From contig JAATVR010000269.1 in NCBI GenBank assembly GCA_014523665.1, positions 1 to 18,064 on the forward strand: 18,064 nt of DNA, given 5' to 3'. Source of the DNA: Nitrososphaerales archaeon TH526. Its GTDB lineage: Archaea > Thermoproteota > Nitrososphaeria > Nitrososphaerales > Nitrososphaeraceae. Position numbers and translations under genes: made by a program. Of the stretch, positions 6,722 through 13,213 are shown piece after piece (positions within the stretch are counted from its first letter, which is position 1; each line of letters starts with the position of its first letter). The notes beneath the pieces are model-generated. The model was not told the origin of the DNA. It ran no database searches and was given only the letters and a program-made list of their open reading frames with translations.

Positions 6722-7225
6722 TTAGTCTATTTCGAGGTTCCTTTCTTTGAGTGCCTGATCATCTAGTTTCCTTAACTCAGAAACAAGAAATTCTCGATAT
6801 TTTCTCTTCTCTTGTTCAGTCATCTTATCTAGGTTTGAACTTAGAGCAGTCCCTATAGCAGAAGCTCTATCAATGAGGTCCAATGCCATGAATTTGCCTA
6901 CATTTCCGAACCGCAACATGACATCTAACTGCTTTTGTATTATGTTGTTTATCGATTCTACATCCGAAGCCATATCCAGTCCCTTCAGAGTTATTCTGTA
7001 CCTACCATTTTCTGCCTCTTCAATTAGCCCTTCTTCCAGTAGCCGACCGAGCATTGGGTAGATCAGACCAGGGGAAGGCCTCCACTTTCCATCGCTCTGG
7101 AAGACTGCCCTGTCAATAATTTCCTTCCCTGTCATAGGAGCATCCTTAAGCAAGTTTAATACATAATGTCTTGAGAAACCACGAGGAATTGAGCTACCTA
7201 CCCTAGAAATCCAATTTGATAGCAT
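6722..7225 (-). CDS. PadR-family transcription regulator
   Basis: A 167-residue PadR-type winged-helix regulator, the family that binds DNA as a dimer and often controls efflux or stress genes. RHYVLNLLKDAPMTGKEIIDRA (19-40) carries helices 1-2. KWRPSPGLIYPMLGRLLEEGLIEE (47-70) is the PadR hallmark (W-x-P-S-P-G-x-x-Y-P-x-L-x-x-L), and GRYRITLKGLD (74-84) is the wing. The C-terminal half (90-165) is charged and helical, with the heptad-like segment KMTEQEKRKYREFLVSELRK, and fits the dimerisation region. Start ATG 7225 lies about 29 bases from a TATA box. The neighbouring membrane protein at 7507-8163 lies upstream on the same strand, 281 bases away; regulation of it is a guess. Confidence 0.9.
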   Translation of the reverse strand: MLSNWISRVGSSIPRGFSRHYVLNLLKDAPMTGKEIIDRAVFQSDGKWRPSPGLIYPMLGRLLEEGLIEEAENGRYRITLKGLDMASDVESINNIIQKQLDVMLRFGNVGKFMALDLIDRASAIGTALSSNLDKMTEQEKRKYREFLVSELRKLDDQALKERNLEID

Positions 7226-7248
7226 ATCACTAGTAATATCGCTAGAGA

Positions 7249-7258
7249 CTTATTTATG
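7249..7258 (-). promoter_or_regulatory. TATA box for the PadR gene
   Basis: On the minus strand CATAAATAAG, centred about 28 bases ahead of ATG 7225; this predicts a leaderless transcript. PadR proteins commonly repress themselves, but no clear dyad is visible over this box. Confidence 0.5.
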
Positions 7259-7506
7259 CCTTATGGTTATAGATTCTGTCAAGTCTCCGTCGGACAAAAA
7301 GCCTGTAAAAATCGTCTATTCTGTCAAGTCGAATGCCAATTTTTGGACTGTTAAGCGTTGGCCCATTGTGAGATCGTGCAATCGACTTAAGAATAAGCTA
7401 ACTGCTGTTTTTGAGCAAGCCTAAGAATCTCTTCAGTCTATAGTGGTTCCGAAGAGTGTTGTATAATTAGGAAGAGTCTGAACGAACAGCTGATCAATTG
7501 GGGTTA

Positions 7507-8163
7507 TTAATTTCGGGACACGCTATTCGCAATCACATCTTTTATCTTGACGCTATACGCATCGGATGGACAATGTGCGTTCTTCGATTGAATTTTTACG
7601 ATTATAGATTTGTCGTCTATTTCGGCAAACTCCATTTCGTGTAGATGAAAAAGAACCTTCTTCGAATCTAATCTATTATCTAGATAGAATTCGCGTACTG
7701 TGAATAGTCTTAATAATTCGCCATGACCGATTGGAATGCTTATCTGCCCCCTCTCCCACAGCAAGTATTGTCTATCGATTTGTGTGCTTGATACACTTAA
7801 AGTAGCTTTACAATCTTCAGCTTCCATGCCATGAGCCCTATTCTTTATTTCCAAAAGATAACTGACGTAAGAGTATCGGCCATTATTGGTTTCCTGTCCA
7901 TAACTCCTAGTAGATCTACTACCATACTCCAATCGTGGTTTCCCAAAGGATTCGAACAGGCCTTTCCCAAGTCCCCAGAACAACGTAATTACACCGATGC
8001 CAGCAGCAATCCATGAGATTGTCGAAGTGGCATATGGCTGAGGATTTATTGCTTCTGCGTATGACAAACCAATGGCTATCCCGATTGCTAAAGCAGAAGC
8101 AATTAGTACTAAAATTATCATAGTTACAGTTCTTGTTTCCAAATCTGAGATTATGAATCTCAT
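7507..8163 (-). CDS. Hypothetical two-pass membrane protein
   Basis: A 218-residue protein without a family I recognise. Two hydrophobic segments lie at the N-terminus: VTMIILVLIASALAIGIAIG (13-32) and about 48-70 (ISWIAAGIGVITLFWGLGKGLF). A soluble domain of about 145 residues follows, with many predicted strands: YSYVSYLLEIKNRA, CKATLSV, REFYLD, KKVLFHLHEMEF and SIIVKIQSKNA. The EIKNRAHG-type stretch and beta-rich layout resemble an immunoglobulin-like sandwich that may lie outside or inside the membrane; topology cannot be decided. Start ATG 8163. The upstream gap has no well-spaced TATA box, the best being AATAAATTA only about 10 bases away, so its promoter is unclear. Confidence 0.75.
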   Translation of the reverse strand: MRFIISDLETRTVTMIILVLIASALAIGIAIGLSYAEAINPQPYATSTISWIAAGIGVITLFWGLGKGLFESFGKPRLEYGSRSTRSYGQETNNGRYSYVSYLLEIKNRAHGMEAEDCKATLSVSSTQIDRQYLLWERGQISIPIGHGELLRLFTVREFYLDNRLDSKKVLFHLHEMEFAEIDDKSIIVKIQSKNAHCPSDAYSVKIKDVIANSVSRN

Positions 8164-8532
8164 ACTAATTTATTCATTGTACGTCACTTTTCTAAGCCTT
8201 CTTTCTTATCCTTGTCCTCAGCACCTATAAGTATTCCACAATTATTAGCGGGTATCATGTTTCCGATCCCTCTTTATCGTAGAATATGGCAATGGTAAAT
8301 GTAATAGACCAATAAAAACAAAAGTATTAGCTTCTTTCAAACCACGTATGACTTAGTTCGTGGACGCGGACTCCATCGTTTAGCCCTAACATCTAGTTGC
8401 CGTGTTGGATCCCCTGTGACCCGTCATGTACTTGTTACGTCGAACCATATGATAGATTGTTGAACCCGAAAATTCAATTTCTACTAGGCAGCTATTGTTA
8501 TCCAAATTGTGCATGGCATCATGGTCATTCGC
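8164..8532. other. Divergent intergenic region
   Basis: About 370 bases between two divergently transcribed genes. No ORF is supported. One small hairpin, CCACG/CGTGG (near 8342-8364), is visible. The region should hold the promoters of both flanking genes, but only the plus-strand box at 8533 is convincing. Confidence 0.35.
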
Positions 8533-8539
8533 TTAAATA
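8533..8539 (+). promoter_or_regulatory. TATA box for the PH-like/SHOCT gene
   Basis: TTAAATA centred at 8536. Transcription 26 bases downstream would begin at 8562, exactly the in-frame GTG, which makes GTG 8562 a serious rival to TTG 8556. Confidence 0.45.
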
Positions 8540-8555
8540 GCGTAGTGGCAAGATA

Positions 8556-9230
8556 TTGCGCGTGCTCTTCGGTTCAGGAACTAAGAGAGTAGTCAATATC
8601 GACACTGACCCTACGGGTACACTGATACCGATCAAGGACGAAGACGAATTGTACAAGATTACAGAGATAAGTGGTGTGCTAGATATAGATGAAAAAGTCT
8701 TATTAGTTATATCCCAGAGCAAAGTAAGACTAGTTGGTCTTCCATTCTCGTCTTACATTATTTATGCCACCGATAGGAGAATAATCATCCGAGATATCTC
8801 ATTGCACGGATTGAAGGAAAACACTTTTGGAATACCATACACAATGATTACCGGTATCAACCAGAAAGAAGGATTTATTTCAGCCGGCATCAGGTTGAGA
8901 GTGAAGCGAATGCAAGGCGAGGATGAAGTGGCTACATTGAATCAGGATGGAGATACAGGGAACGAAATTGAATGGTCATTTGAGCACATTCCAAACGGTA
9001 AAGCCATGCGCCTAGTCAAAATAATCAGGGCGATGATAAGTAAATGGGAGCTTTTGTCTGAAGAACATCAAACTGTCGCAGATTCAAATGAAAATATTGT
9101 TGCCTCATTCTCTACATCGGATTCCCCAGCAGACGAGCTGTTCAAGATAGCTAGATTGAAAAGTGAAGGTATAATAAATGAACAGGAATTCGCTCGGCTG
9201 AAGCAAAATATAATAGAAGGAATTCACTGA
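8556..9230 (+). CDS. PH-like domain protein with C-terminal SHOCT motif
   Basis: A 224-residue soluble protein. Residues about 40-160 show the bacterial/archaeal PH-like pattern: DEKVLLVISQSKVR, IIYATDRRIIIRD (68-80), then PYTMITGINQKEGFISAGIRLRV (94-116), WSFEHI and a long helix AMRLVKIIRAMISKW. Residues 192-220, ADELFKIARLKSEGIINEQEFARLKQNII, form a textbook SHOCT motif, a short C-terminal helical hairpin thought to mediate oligomerisation. The function is unknown; PH-like/SHOCT proteins often bind membranes or peptides. Start is TTG 8556 or GTG 8562; an in-frame TAG precedes them and no ATG occurs before residue 97. The stop codon lies inside a 9-bp hairpin shared with the convergent gene. 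Confidence 0.85.
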   Translation: MRVLFGSGTKRVVNIDTDPTGTLIPIKDEDELYKITEISGVLDIDEKVLLVISQSKVRLVGLPFSSYIIYATDRRIIIRDISLHGLKENTFGIPYTMITGINQKEGFISAGIRLRVKRMQGEDEVATLNQDGDTGNEIEWSFEHIPNGKAMRLVKIIRAMISKWELLSEEHQTVADSNENIVASFSTSDSPADELFKIARLKSEGIINEQEFARLKQNIIEGIH

Positions 9231-9248
9231 GTTTGCCTTAACTCAGTG
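9225..9248. terminator. Hairpin between convergent genes, overlapping a stop codon
   Basis: CACTGAGTT (9225-9233) and AACTCAGTG (9240-9248) are a perfect 9-bp inverted repeat with a 6-base loop. It includes the TGA of the plus-strand gene (9228-9230) and stops one base before the TAA of the minus-strand gene (9250-9252). Its place suits a two-way transcript end or a 3' stabilising structure. No U-tract follows directly. Confidence 0.55.
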
Positions 9249-9249
9249 A

Positions 9250-10089
9250 TTAGTTTCTGAAAGGCAACGACATTCCTATAGGAATACTGCTGTAGGAATT
9301 GCTTGTATCTGCTTTGGGATTATCAGTGTCATCGCCTAACCTTGAACCTTTGGTGGCTAACCCAGAATCTTGATGGTTGTCCTGTTGGTGAATAGCGTCG
9401 TTCGGGAGTTCTGGCTCTTCTATATCATGAACGCCACTTGACACTGTTTGGTTATTCATGAATAGTGGTTGTTGGTTGTTCTGCCATGGACTCTGCAAAT
9501 GATTATCGATAGCAATTTCCCCTTCTAGCGGCTGTTCGTTAACCAGAGGTTCATATTGCGGATATTCATCAACATATATTTTCCCTACGTTCTCGCCTTG
9601 AGTACCGTTCATAGAATTGGTACCAGTATCATTCTGTCTTACACTTTCAACTCCTTCGGTTGTGCCTGCAGAGCTATTAGTTTGTAGCTCTTGCAGTTGC
9701 TCTTCACTGACAACCATTTCAGGATAAATAGACAATGGTGGATAACTACCACTATTTGTAGAGTTTGTAGAGTTTGTAGAGTTTGTCGCATCAGTACTGT
9801 TAGTACTGTTTATAACCTCCCCAACATATGGCGATAACTCTTCGTTCTTCATAACCATCTGACATATTGTTATATTATATTGGTAGTTAGGTGAACATAC
9901 ATTCAAATCTCCTTTTAATACCCTGAAAAAAGTTGTATTTGAAGATGGTTTATCTCCGCCTCCATTCATTGTATAGGCCAAGACACTATAATTTGGTGCC
10001 AGTATGATAAGAAATAATGCAATTGTCGTGACTGCAAGGATGCATTTATTGTATACCGGTTGTTCTATGATCACTAACCTCTTCACCAT
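9250..10089 (-). CDS. Secreted or membrane-anchored sequon-rich protein
   Basis: A 279-residue protein with a basic N-terminus (MVKR), a hydrophobic segment KCILAVTTIALFLIILAPNY (15-34) and a likely signal-peptidase site near LAYT (38-40), so export is expected. The mature part is low-complexity, rich in Asn, Ser, Thr, Gln and acidic residues. It holds 11 N-glycosylation sequons after the signal (N51, 72, 94, 97, 103, 106, 109, 138, 153, 161, 213), five of them in NST-type tandem repeats at 94-111. Two cysteines (65, 76) could form a disulphide. No enzyme domain or second membrane helix is visible, and no family is recognised. A heavily glycosylated cell-surface or envelope protein is an inference. 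A minus-strand TATA-like CATTTAAGC (10108-10116) lies about 23 bases ahead of ATG 10089. Confidence 0.75.
   Translation of the reverse strand: MVKRLVIIEQPVYNKCILAVTTIALFLIILAPNYSVLAYTMNGGGDKPSSNTTFFRVLKGDLNVCSPNYQYNITICQMVMKNEELSPYVGEVINSTNSTDATNSTNSTNSTNSGSYPPLSIYPEMVVSEEQLQELQTNSSAGTTEGVESVRQNDTGTNSMNGTQGENVGKIYVDEYPQYEPLVNEQPLEGEIAIDNHLQSPWQNNQQPLFMNNQTVSSGVHDIEEPELPNDAIHQQDNHQDSGLATKGSRLGDDTDNPKADTSNSYSSIPIGMSLPFRN
9755..9810 (-). repeat. 9-bp coding tandem repeats (Asn-Ser-Thr)
   Basis: On the plus strand TTTGTAGAG occurs three times in a row (9755-9781), followed by a variant (9782-9790), then AGTACTGTT twice (9793-9810). In the minus-strand gene these encode tandem Asn-Ser-Thr triplets, that is, consecutive glycosylation sequons. 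The 9-bp unit keeps the frame on gain or loss of a copy, so the number of sequons may vary between strains. Confidence 0.8.
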
Positions 10090-10481
10090 TTCGGTTCTTC
10101 ATTCTGTGCTTAAATGAGCTTGCGAAGTATATCGTATTGCATTATCCAGTCGGAATTTGACCCTAATATTTCCAGAGATTTATGTCTATTAGCAAACGAA
10201 ATAAAACATGATACTTACATTGTTTCAAGCTGAAGGATGTCCTACTTGCAGGAACGAGGGATTCTGAAGAAAAGAAGTTCCAAAATGCCTTTTAACCAAG
10301 ATACAAACCCACTCGTAAGGTGTTTGTCCATATAATAAAAATTAAAACTTACTATAGCACAGGTTATTGAGATTAGGAACTCAATAATGTAACATAATAA
10401 AAAAATAAAGCATAGATCAAGTACTCACTTTGATTCACCTTAAATACTCAATATTCACCATGATGTTGACAGAACAAGAAT
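10090..10481. other. Divergent intergenic region
   Basis: About 390 AT-rich bases between the sequon-rich gene (-) and a winged-helix gene (+). It holds the promoter of each: CATTTAAGC on the minus strand (10108-10116) and CTTAAATAC on the plus strand (10439-10447, about 39 bases before ATG 10482). The only other item is a 19-codon CPTC mini-ORF, described separately. Confidence 0.4.
10208..10267 (+). CDS. Possible 19-residue CPTC mini-ORF or redoxin relic
   Basis: ATG 10208 to TGA 10265-10267 reads MILTLFQAEGCPTCRNEGF. This looks like the first strand and active-site loop of a glutaredoxin/thioredoxin-like protein (hydrophobic strand, then C-x-x-C at 11-14), ending where helix 1 would begin. 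TATA-like TTTATGT (about 10179-10185) lies about 26 bases ahead, so it could be transcribed. It may be a real micropeptide, a truncated gene relic or chance. No continuation in other frames was seen downstream. Confidence 0.2.
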   Translation: MILTLFQAEGCPTCRNEGF

Positions 10482-10778
10482 ATGAAGTACAGATGCAGAA
10501 CCGACATTATCGGAATTATACTAAGCGCGGCCAATGGAATAAACGGTGAATCCAGATCGCATATCATGTACAAAAGTCTCGTTAATTATAATCAGCTCAA
10601 AGACTATCTTATTTTTCTGCAACAGCAAGAATTAATAGAATATGATAGATCTGCCAGAACATATAGGACAACATTAAAGGGACGAGATTTTCTAGAATTG
10701 CAGAGAGATATGGGTGAAATGGCCCACCTCTATGGTGGAAGCTACGATTTACCCCATCCTTCCCAGCAACAGGCATAG
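10482..10778 (+). CDS. Winged-helix DNA-binding protein (HTH_45-like)
   Basis: A 98-residue single winged-helix protein. CRTDIIGIILSAAN (5-18) is helix 1. SRSHIMYKSLVNYNQLKDYLIFLQQQELI (24-52) covers helices 2-3, with the N-Q-L-K-D-Y-L signature shared with the regulator at 4051-4320 (N-Q-L-R-E-Y-L). YDRSARTYRTTLKGRDFLELQRDM (54-77) is the wing and C-terminal helix. The Pro/Gln-rich tail (PHPSQQQA) is extra. It is likely a dimeric transcription regulator with unknown target. A perfect 7-bp inverted repeat 38 bases after its stop codon, ahead of the next promoter, is a candidate binding site. Another reading frame starting at ATG 10461 (28 codons) overlaps the start and is taken as a shadow. 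Confidence 0.85.
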   Translation: MKYRCRTDIIGIILSAANGINGESRSHIMYKSLVNYNQLKDYLIFLQQQELIEYDRSARTYRTTLKGRDFLELQRDMGEMAHLYGGSYDLPHPSQQQA

Positions 10779-10816
10779 GCATTTAGTCCATTAGAAGTTC
10801 ACGGTTACAGAAGATA

Positions 10817-10834
10817 TACGGTTTAACAACCGTA
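10817..10834 (+). repeat. Perfect inverted repeat, possible operator or terminator
   Basis: TACGGTT (10817-10823), loop TAAC, AACCGTA (10828-10834). It sits between the winged-helix gene and the TATA box of the next gene (10858-10865), about 24 bases upstream of that box. A symmetric site is what a dimeric winged-helix protein would bind; it could equally be an RNA hairpin at the end of the first transcript. Confidence 0.4.
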
Positions 10835-10857
10835 CACAATACAATGGTGGGGTAGCA

Positions 10858-10865
10858 ATTATATA
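10858..10865 (+). promoter_or_regulatory. TATA box for the 10889 gene
   Basis: ATTATATA centred about 27 bases ahead of ATG 10889. A Shine-Dalgarno-like AGAGGT also lies 8 bases before the ATG (10875-10880). Confidence 0.5.
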
Positions 10866-10888
10866 CGAATTAGTAGAGGTTTTTTGGG

Positions 10889-11236
10889 ATGGATTTGGCA
10901 ATCAGTGGCAAAGATAAAGAAACTCCAAAATCAGGTGAGGATGAATGGTCAGAGTGGCTTGATTTCAATCGCGAAACTATCAGTTCTCTCGTACCCGAAG
11001 AAACAGGACTATTCAAAGTTCATGCTAGTATGAAAGTATTGTATATAGGAATAGCCCTGAATCTCAAAACAACCTTGCTGGAGTCTACAACGGATCCCTG
11101 CATAGGCAAGGGACAGAGATTCAGCTATATGGTGAATGATGGTCCCCTAGACGGTTTGAAAACGGAAATGTTGAAAGATTATAGGCTTAGGCATAATGGG
11201 AAATTGCCAACCTGCATGGAAAGTGCGATGCAATGA
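10889..11236 (+). CDS. Small GIY-YIG-like protein
   Basis: A 115-residue protein. After an acidic N-terminus (GEDEWSEWLDFNRETI), the core ETGLFKVHASMKVLYIGIALNLKTTLLE (38-65) resembles the two first strands of GIY-YIG nucleases: GLF in the GIY position, YIG intact, then the helix after YIG-x-x-x-N-L. The helix Arg that normally completes catalysis is not at its expected place (LKTTLLE). A Glu (TEMLKDY, 93 region) could be the metal ligand. The C-terminal RLRHNGKLPTCM fits the end of the small domain. It may be a catalytically altered family member. The assignment is by motif only and is moderately sure. A 5-bp hairpin, GCAAT/ATTGC, overlaps its stop codon. Confidence 0.7.
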   Translation: MDLAISGKDKETPKSGEDEWSEWLDFNRETISSLVPEETGLFKVHASMKVLYIGIALNLKTTLLESTTDPCIGKGQRFSYMVNDGPLDGLKTEMLKDYRLRHNGKLPTCMESAMQ

Positions 11237-11245
11237 ATATATTGC
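11230..11245 (+). terminator. Short hairpin overlapping a stop codon
   Basis: GCAAT (11230-11234) pairs with ATTGC (11241-11245) around a 6-base loop; the TGA stop is at 11234-11236. It is short enough to be chance, but repeats the arrangement seen at 9225 and 17378. Confidence 0.3.
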
Positions 11246-11389
11246 TGTATTTGGCAACGTGAGTGTTATTCTTTTGAACATACAAGTTCATAATTTGATC
11301 TGGTAATACAGTCTAATTTGAGATTCATACAACCACCTTACCAGTGGTTTAGGTTAGAAACAATTCAGCTTTTGTCCGGTCGGTTCAAG

Positions 11390-11418
11390 TAGTCGGTAGT
11401 GGGTTTAGTCGGTAGTGG
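11390..11418 (+). repeat. Two direct repeats upstream of the dehydrogenase
   Basis: TAGTCGGTAGTGG occurs at 11390-11402 and again at 11406-11418, a 16-base period (about 1.5 helix turns). A TATA-like TTCATAAATG follows at once (about 11419-11428). The repeats could be a regulator binding site for the dehydrogenase, with a leader of about 100 bases. The rest of this 317-base gap (11237-11553) holds no gene. Confidence 0.45.
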
Positions 11419-11553
11419 TTCATAAATGTGTATGTCAGATGTAGCTGGGTATCTAATCATTAGCAATATGTCATTTGGAACACACATACATCGACAAGAT
11501 AACCTTAAAGCGTAGTACACGGAATACACGAACCTATTCATAGGAGCATTTGA

Positions 11554-12540
11554 GTGAGTATCCTGTTGAGGATCAAACCGGCCGTTTACATAATGAGGAA
11601 AATCCCTGAACCCGGTCCTACCATGTTAGCTAGGAAATATACTGTTACGATGCATAGAAAATCGTTGTCACCTTCGAGAAAGGAAATCTTGAGAAATGTC
11701 GCAAACAAGGATGCATTACTTTGCTGCTTGACCGAGCGTATCGACAAGGAAGTTTTGGAGAAGGCGGGACCAAAGCTTAAAGTTATTAGTACCTTGAGCA
11801 CTGGGTATGACCATATAGACATACAAGAGGCGAAAAAAAGGGGCATCTCTGTTACTTTCACCGGAGAAGTACTTTCTGAAGCAACTGCCGATTTGACCTT
11901 TGCTTTAATTCTTGCAATTTCTAGAAAAGTGGTACCTGCAGACAAATACATTAGACAAAAAAAATGGAGAGCAGGATGGTCACCTGATCTTTTTCTGGGG
12001 TCAAATGTCTATGGCAAGACATTGGGGCTAATAGGTGCGGGCCGAATAGGAAGAGCAGTGGCTCGAAGAGCCAAAGGATTTAACATGGAAGTTATTTACC
12101 ACAACCGACGCCGGTTAGAGACAAAGCTCGAACATGAAATGGGTGCCAAGTATGTAGAGATGGATACCATCCTAAGAGAAAGTGATTTTCTTTCTATACA
12201 CGCTAATTTAAACACTGAGAGCAGCTACATGATTGACGAATCAAAACTCAAGCATATGAAAAATACGGCCTTCCTAATCAATACTTCTCGTGGTCAACTG
12301 ATTGATGAAAAGAGTCTTATCAAAGCACTTAAAAACAGATGGATTGCTGGGGCCGCACTAGATGTTTTTGAAAGGGAGCCATTAGAAACTAATAGCCCGC
12401 TTATCAGAATGGAGAATGTGGTGCTATTGCCTCACATAGGAAGTGCGACTTGTCAAGTTCGCTCAAAAATGTCAGAAATTGCTGCTCAAAATATTATAGG
12501 AATTTTAGAGGGAGGAAAAACGCCTTTTATGGTCAAATAG
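11554..12540 (+). CDS. D-2-hydroxyacid dehydrogenase (glyoxylate reductase-like)
   Basis: A 328-residue NAD(P)-dependent D-isomer-specific 2-hydroxyacid dehydrogenase. KPAVYIMRKIPEPG (8-21) matches the start of archaeal glyoxylate/hydroxypyruvate reductases. STLSTGYDHIDI (79-90) is in the substrate domain. GLIGAGRIGRAVARRAKGF (158-176) is the dinucleotide fold, with GxGxxG. The catalytic set is R246 (NTSRGQLID), E275 (LDVFEREP) and H294 (LLPHIGSA). It would reduce glyoxylate, hydroxypyruvate or a related 2-keto acid in the cytoplasm; the substrate is not decided by sequence, and 3-phosphoglycerate dehydrogenase lacking a regulatory domain is the alternative. The start GTG 11554 is backed by AGGAG at 11542-11546 (7-base spacing). 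TTG 11566 is an alternative that gives a more family-like N-terminus. ATG 11593 would delete the first strand. Confidence 0.92.
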   Translation: MSILLRIKPAVYIMRKIPEPGPTMLARKYTVTMHRKSLSPSRKEILRNVANKDALLCCLTERIDKEVLEKAGPKLKVISTLSTGYDHIDIQEAKKRGISVTFTGEVLSEATADLTFALILAISRKVVPADKYIRQKKWRAGWSPDLFLGSNVYGKTLGLIGAGRIGRAVARRAKGFNMEVIYHNRRRLETKLEHEMGAKYVEMDTILRESDFLSIHANLNTESSYMIDESKLKHMKNTAFLINTSRGQLIDEKSLIKALKNRWIAGAALDVFEREPLETNSPLIRMENVVLLPHIGSATCQVRSKMSEIAAQNIIGILEGGKTPFMVK

Positions 12541-12886
12541 AGCAAGTTTTCTAGGGCTGGTCCCATCTTCAGATACTTTGATATGGCTTCGCTAATTATC
12601 TGCGAGCTCGATGGGATGGCACATGAATTACACAGTACATATTCAAAGTATAGTACGAAGAAAATATTCATGTATATTATATGTTATTGTGGTGGACGTG
12701 GCTTCCAATTTTGGGGGTTCAACCCGCTAACTTGTCGTCATAAGAACTTATTCATTCTAATCCTACGAAGGGCTAAATTACATAACTAGGGGTAATTTCT
12801 CAGTACGATTAGCAGGAATCATTCTAATGTAAATTTCTTACTCAAGCTAAATATACTAACATATATGGTTTTGATTATAATTCATC
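12541..12886. other. Intergenic region
   Basis: About 345 bases without a supported gene; open frames here (12583-12789 +, 12486-12671 -) lack family features. Near 12710, GGGGGTTCAACCC looks like a tRNA T-loop, but the stem does not pair and no other tRNA arms surround it. TATA-like words at 12848-12855 and 12860-12868 probably serve the zinc-finger gene. Confidence 0.4.
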
Positions 12887-13057
12887 ATGATAAACTCAGC
12901 TGAAACCGAACCAGAGTCAATGATTGAAACTCCTGAAGAAAGAAGGGAACGATTTTTACTCGAATTTGAAAAGCCATTCAAATGTGAGAAGTGTAATGAG
13001 CGATTCAAGAAAAAAAAGTATCTAAGAGAACACAAGGCCGAGATTCATTCATACTAA
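12887..13057 (+). CDS. Small C2H2 zinc-finger protein
   Basis: A 56-residue ORF with a complete C2H2 finger at the C-terminus: FKCEKCNERFKKKKYLREH (31-49), then KAEIHSY. The ligands C33, C36, H49 and H54 follow C-x2-C-x12-H-x4-H, with the classic hydrophobic positions (F31, F40, L46). The first 30 residues are acidic (ETEPESMIETPEERRERFLLEFEKP). Small single-finger C2H2 proteins are common in thaumarchaea and are presumed nucleic-acid or protein binders. The ATG at 12887 sits 23-35 bases from TATA-like words, which supports expression. It lies between the dehydrogenase and the adenosyltransferase with gaps on both sides, so it is probably monocistronic. Its short length makes it easy to overlook. 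Confidence 0.8.
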   Translation: MINSAETEPESMIETPEERRERFLLEFEKPFKCEKCNERFKKKKYLREHKAEIHSY

Positions 13058-13181
13058 TTGGCTGTTGGAGTATTGACTTTTTCGTAGTTTGCGACTGGGG
13101 ATTTCTGCTAAGATTAGCTAAATCTCGATCAAGCGAAGGTGGGCATTTTTATTAAAGGGTAATATGGACGTCAAAAATCAA

Positions 13182-13188
13182 TTTAAAT
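13182..13188 (+). promoter_or_regulatory. TATA box for the adenosyltransferase gene
   Basis: TTTAAAT centred 29 bases ahead of ATG 13214, predicting a leaderless transcript. No cobalamin riboswitch-like leader is present in the preceding 150 bases. Confidence 0.5.
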
Positions 13189-13213
13189 CATAAGTGAACT
13201 ATTATTCCAGTAT

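Noticed and set aside
12700..12740. T-loop-like GGGGGTTCAACCC suggesting a tRNA
   Set aside because: The T stem does not pair and there is no acceptor, D or anticodon arm.
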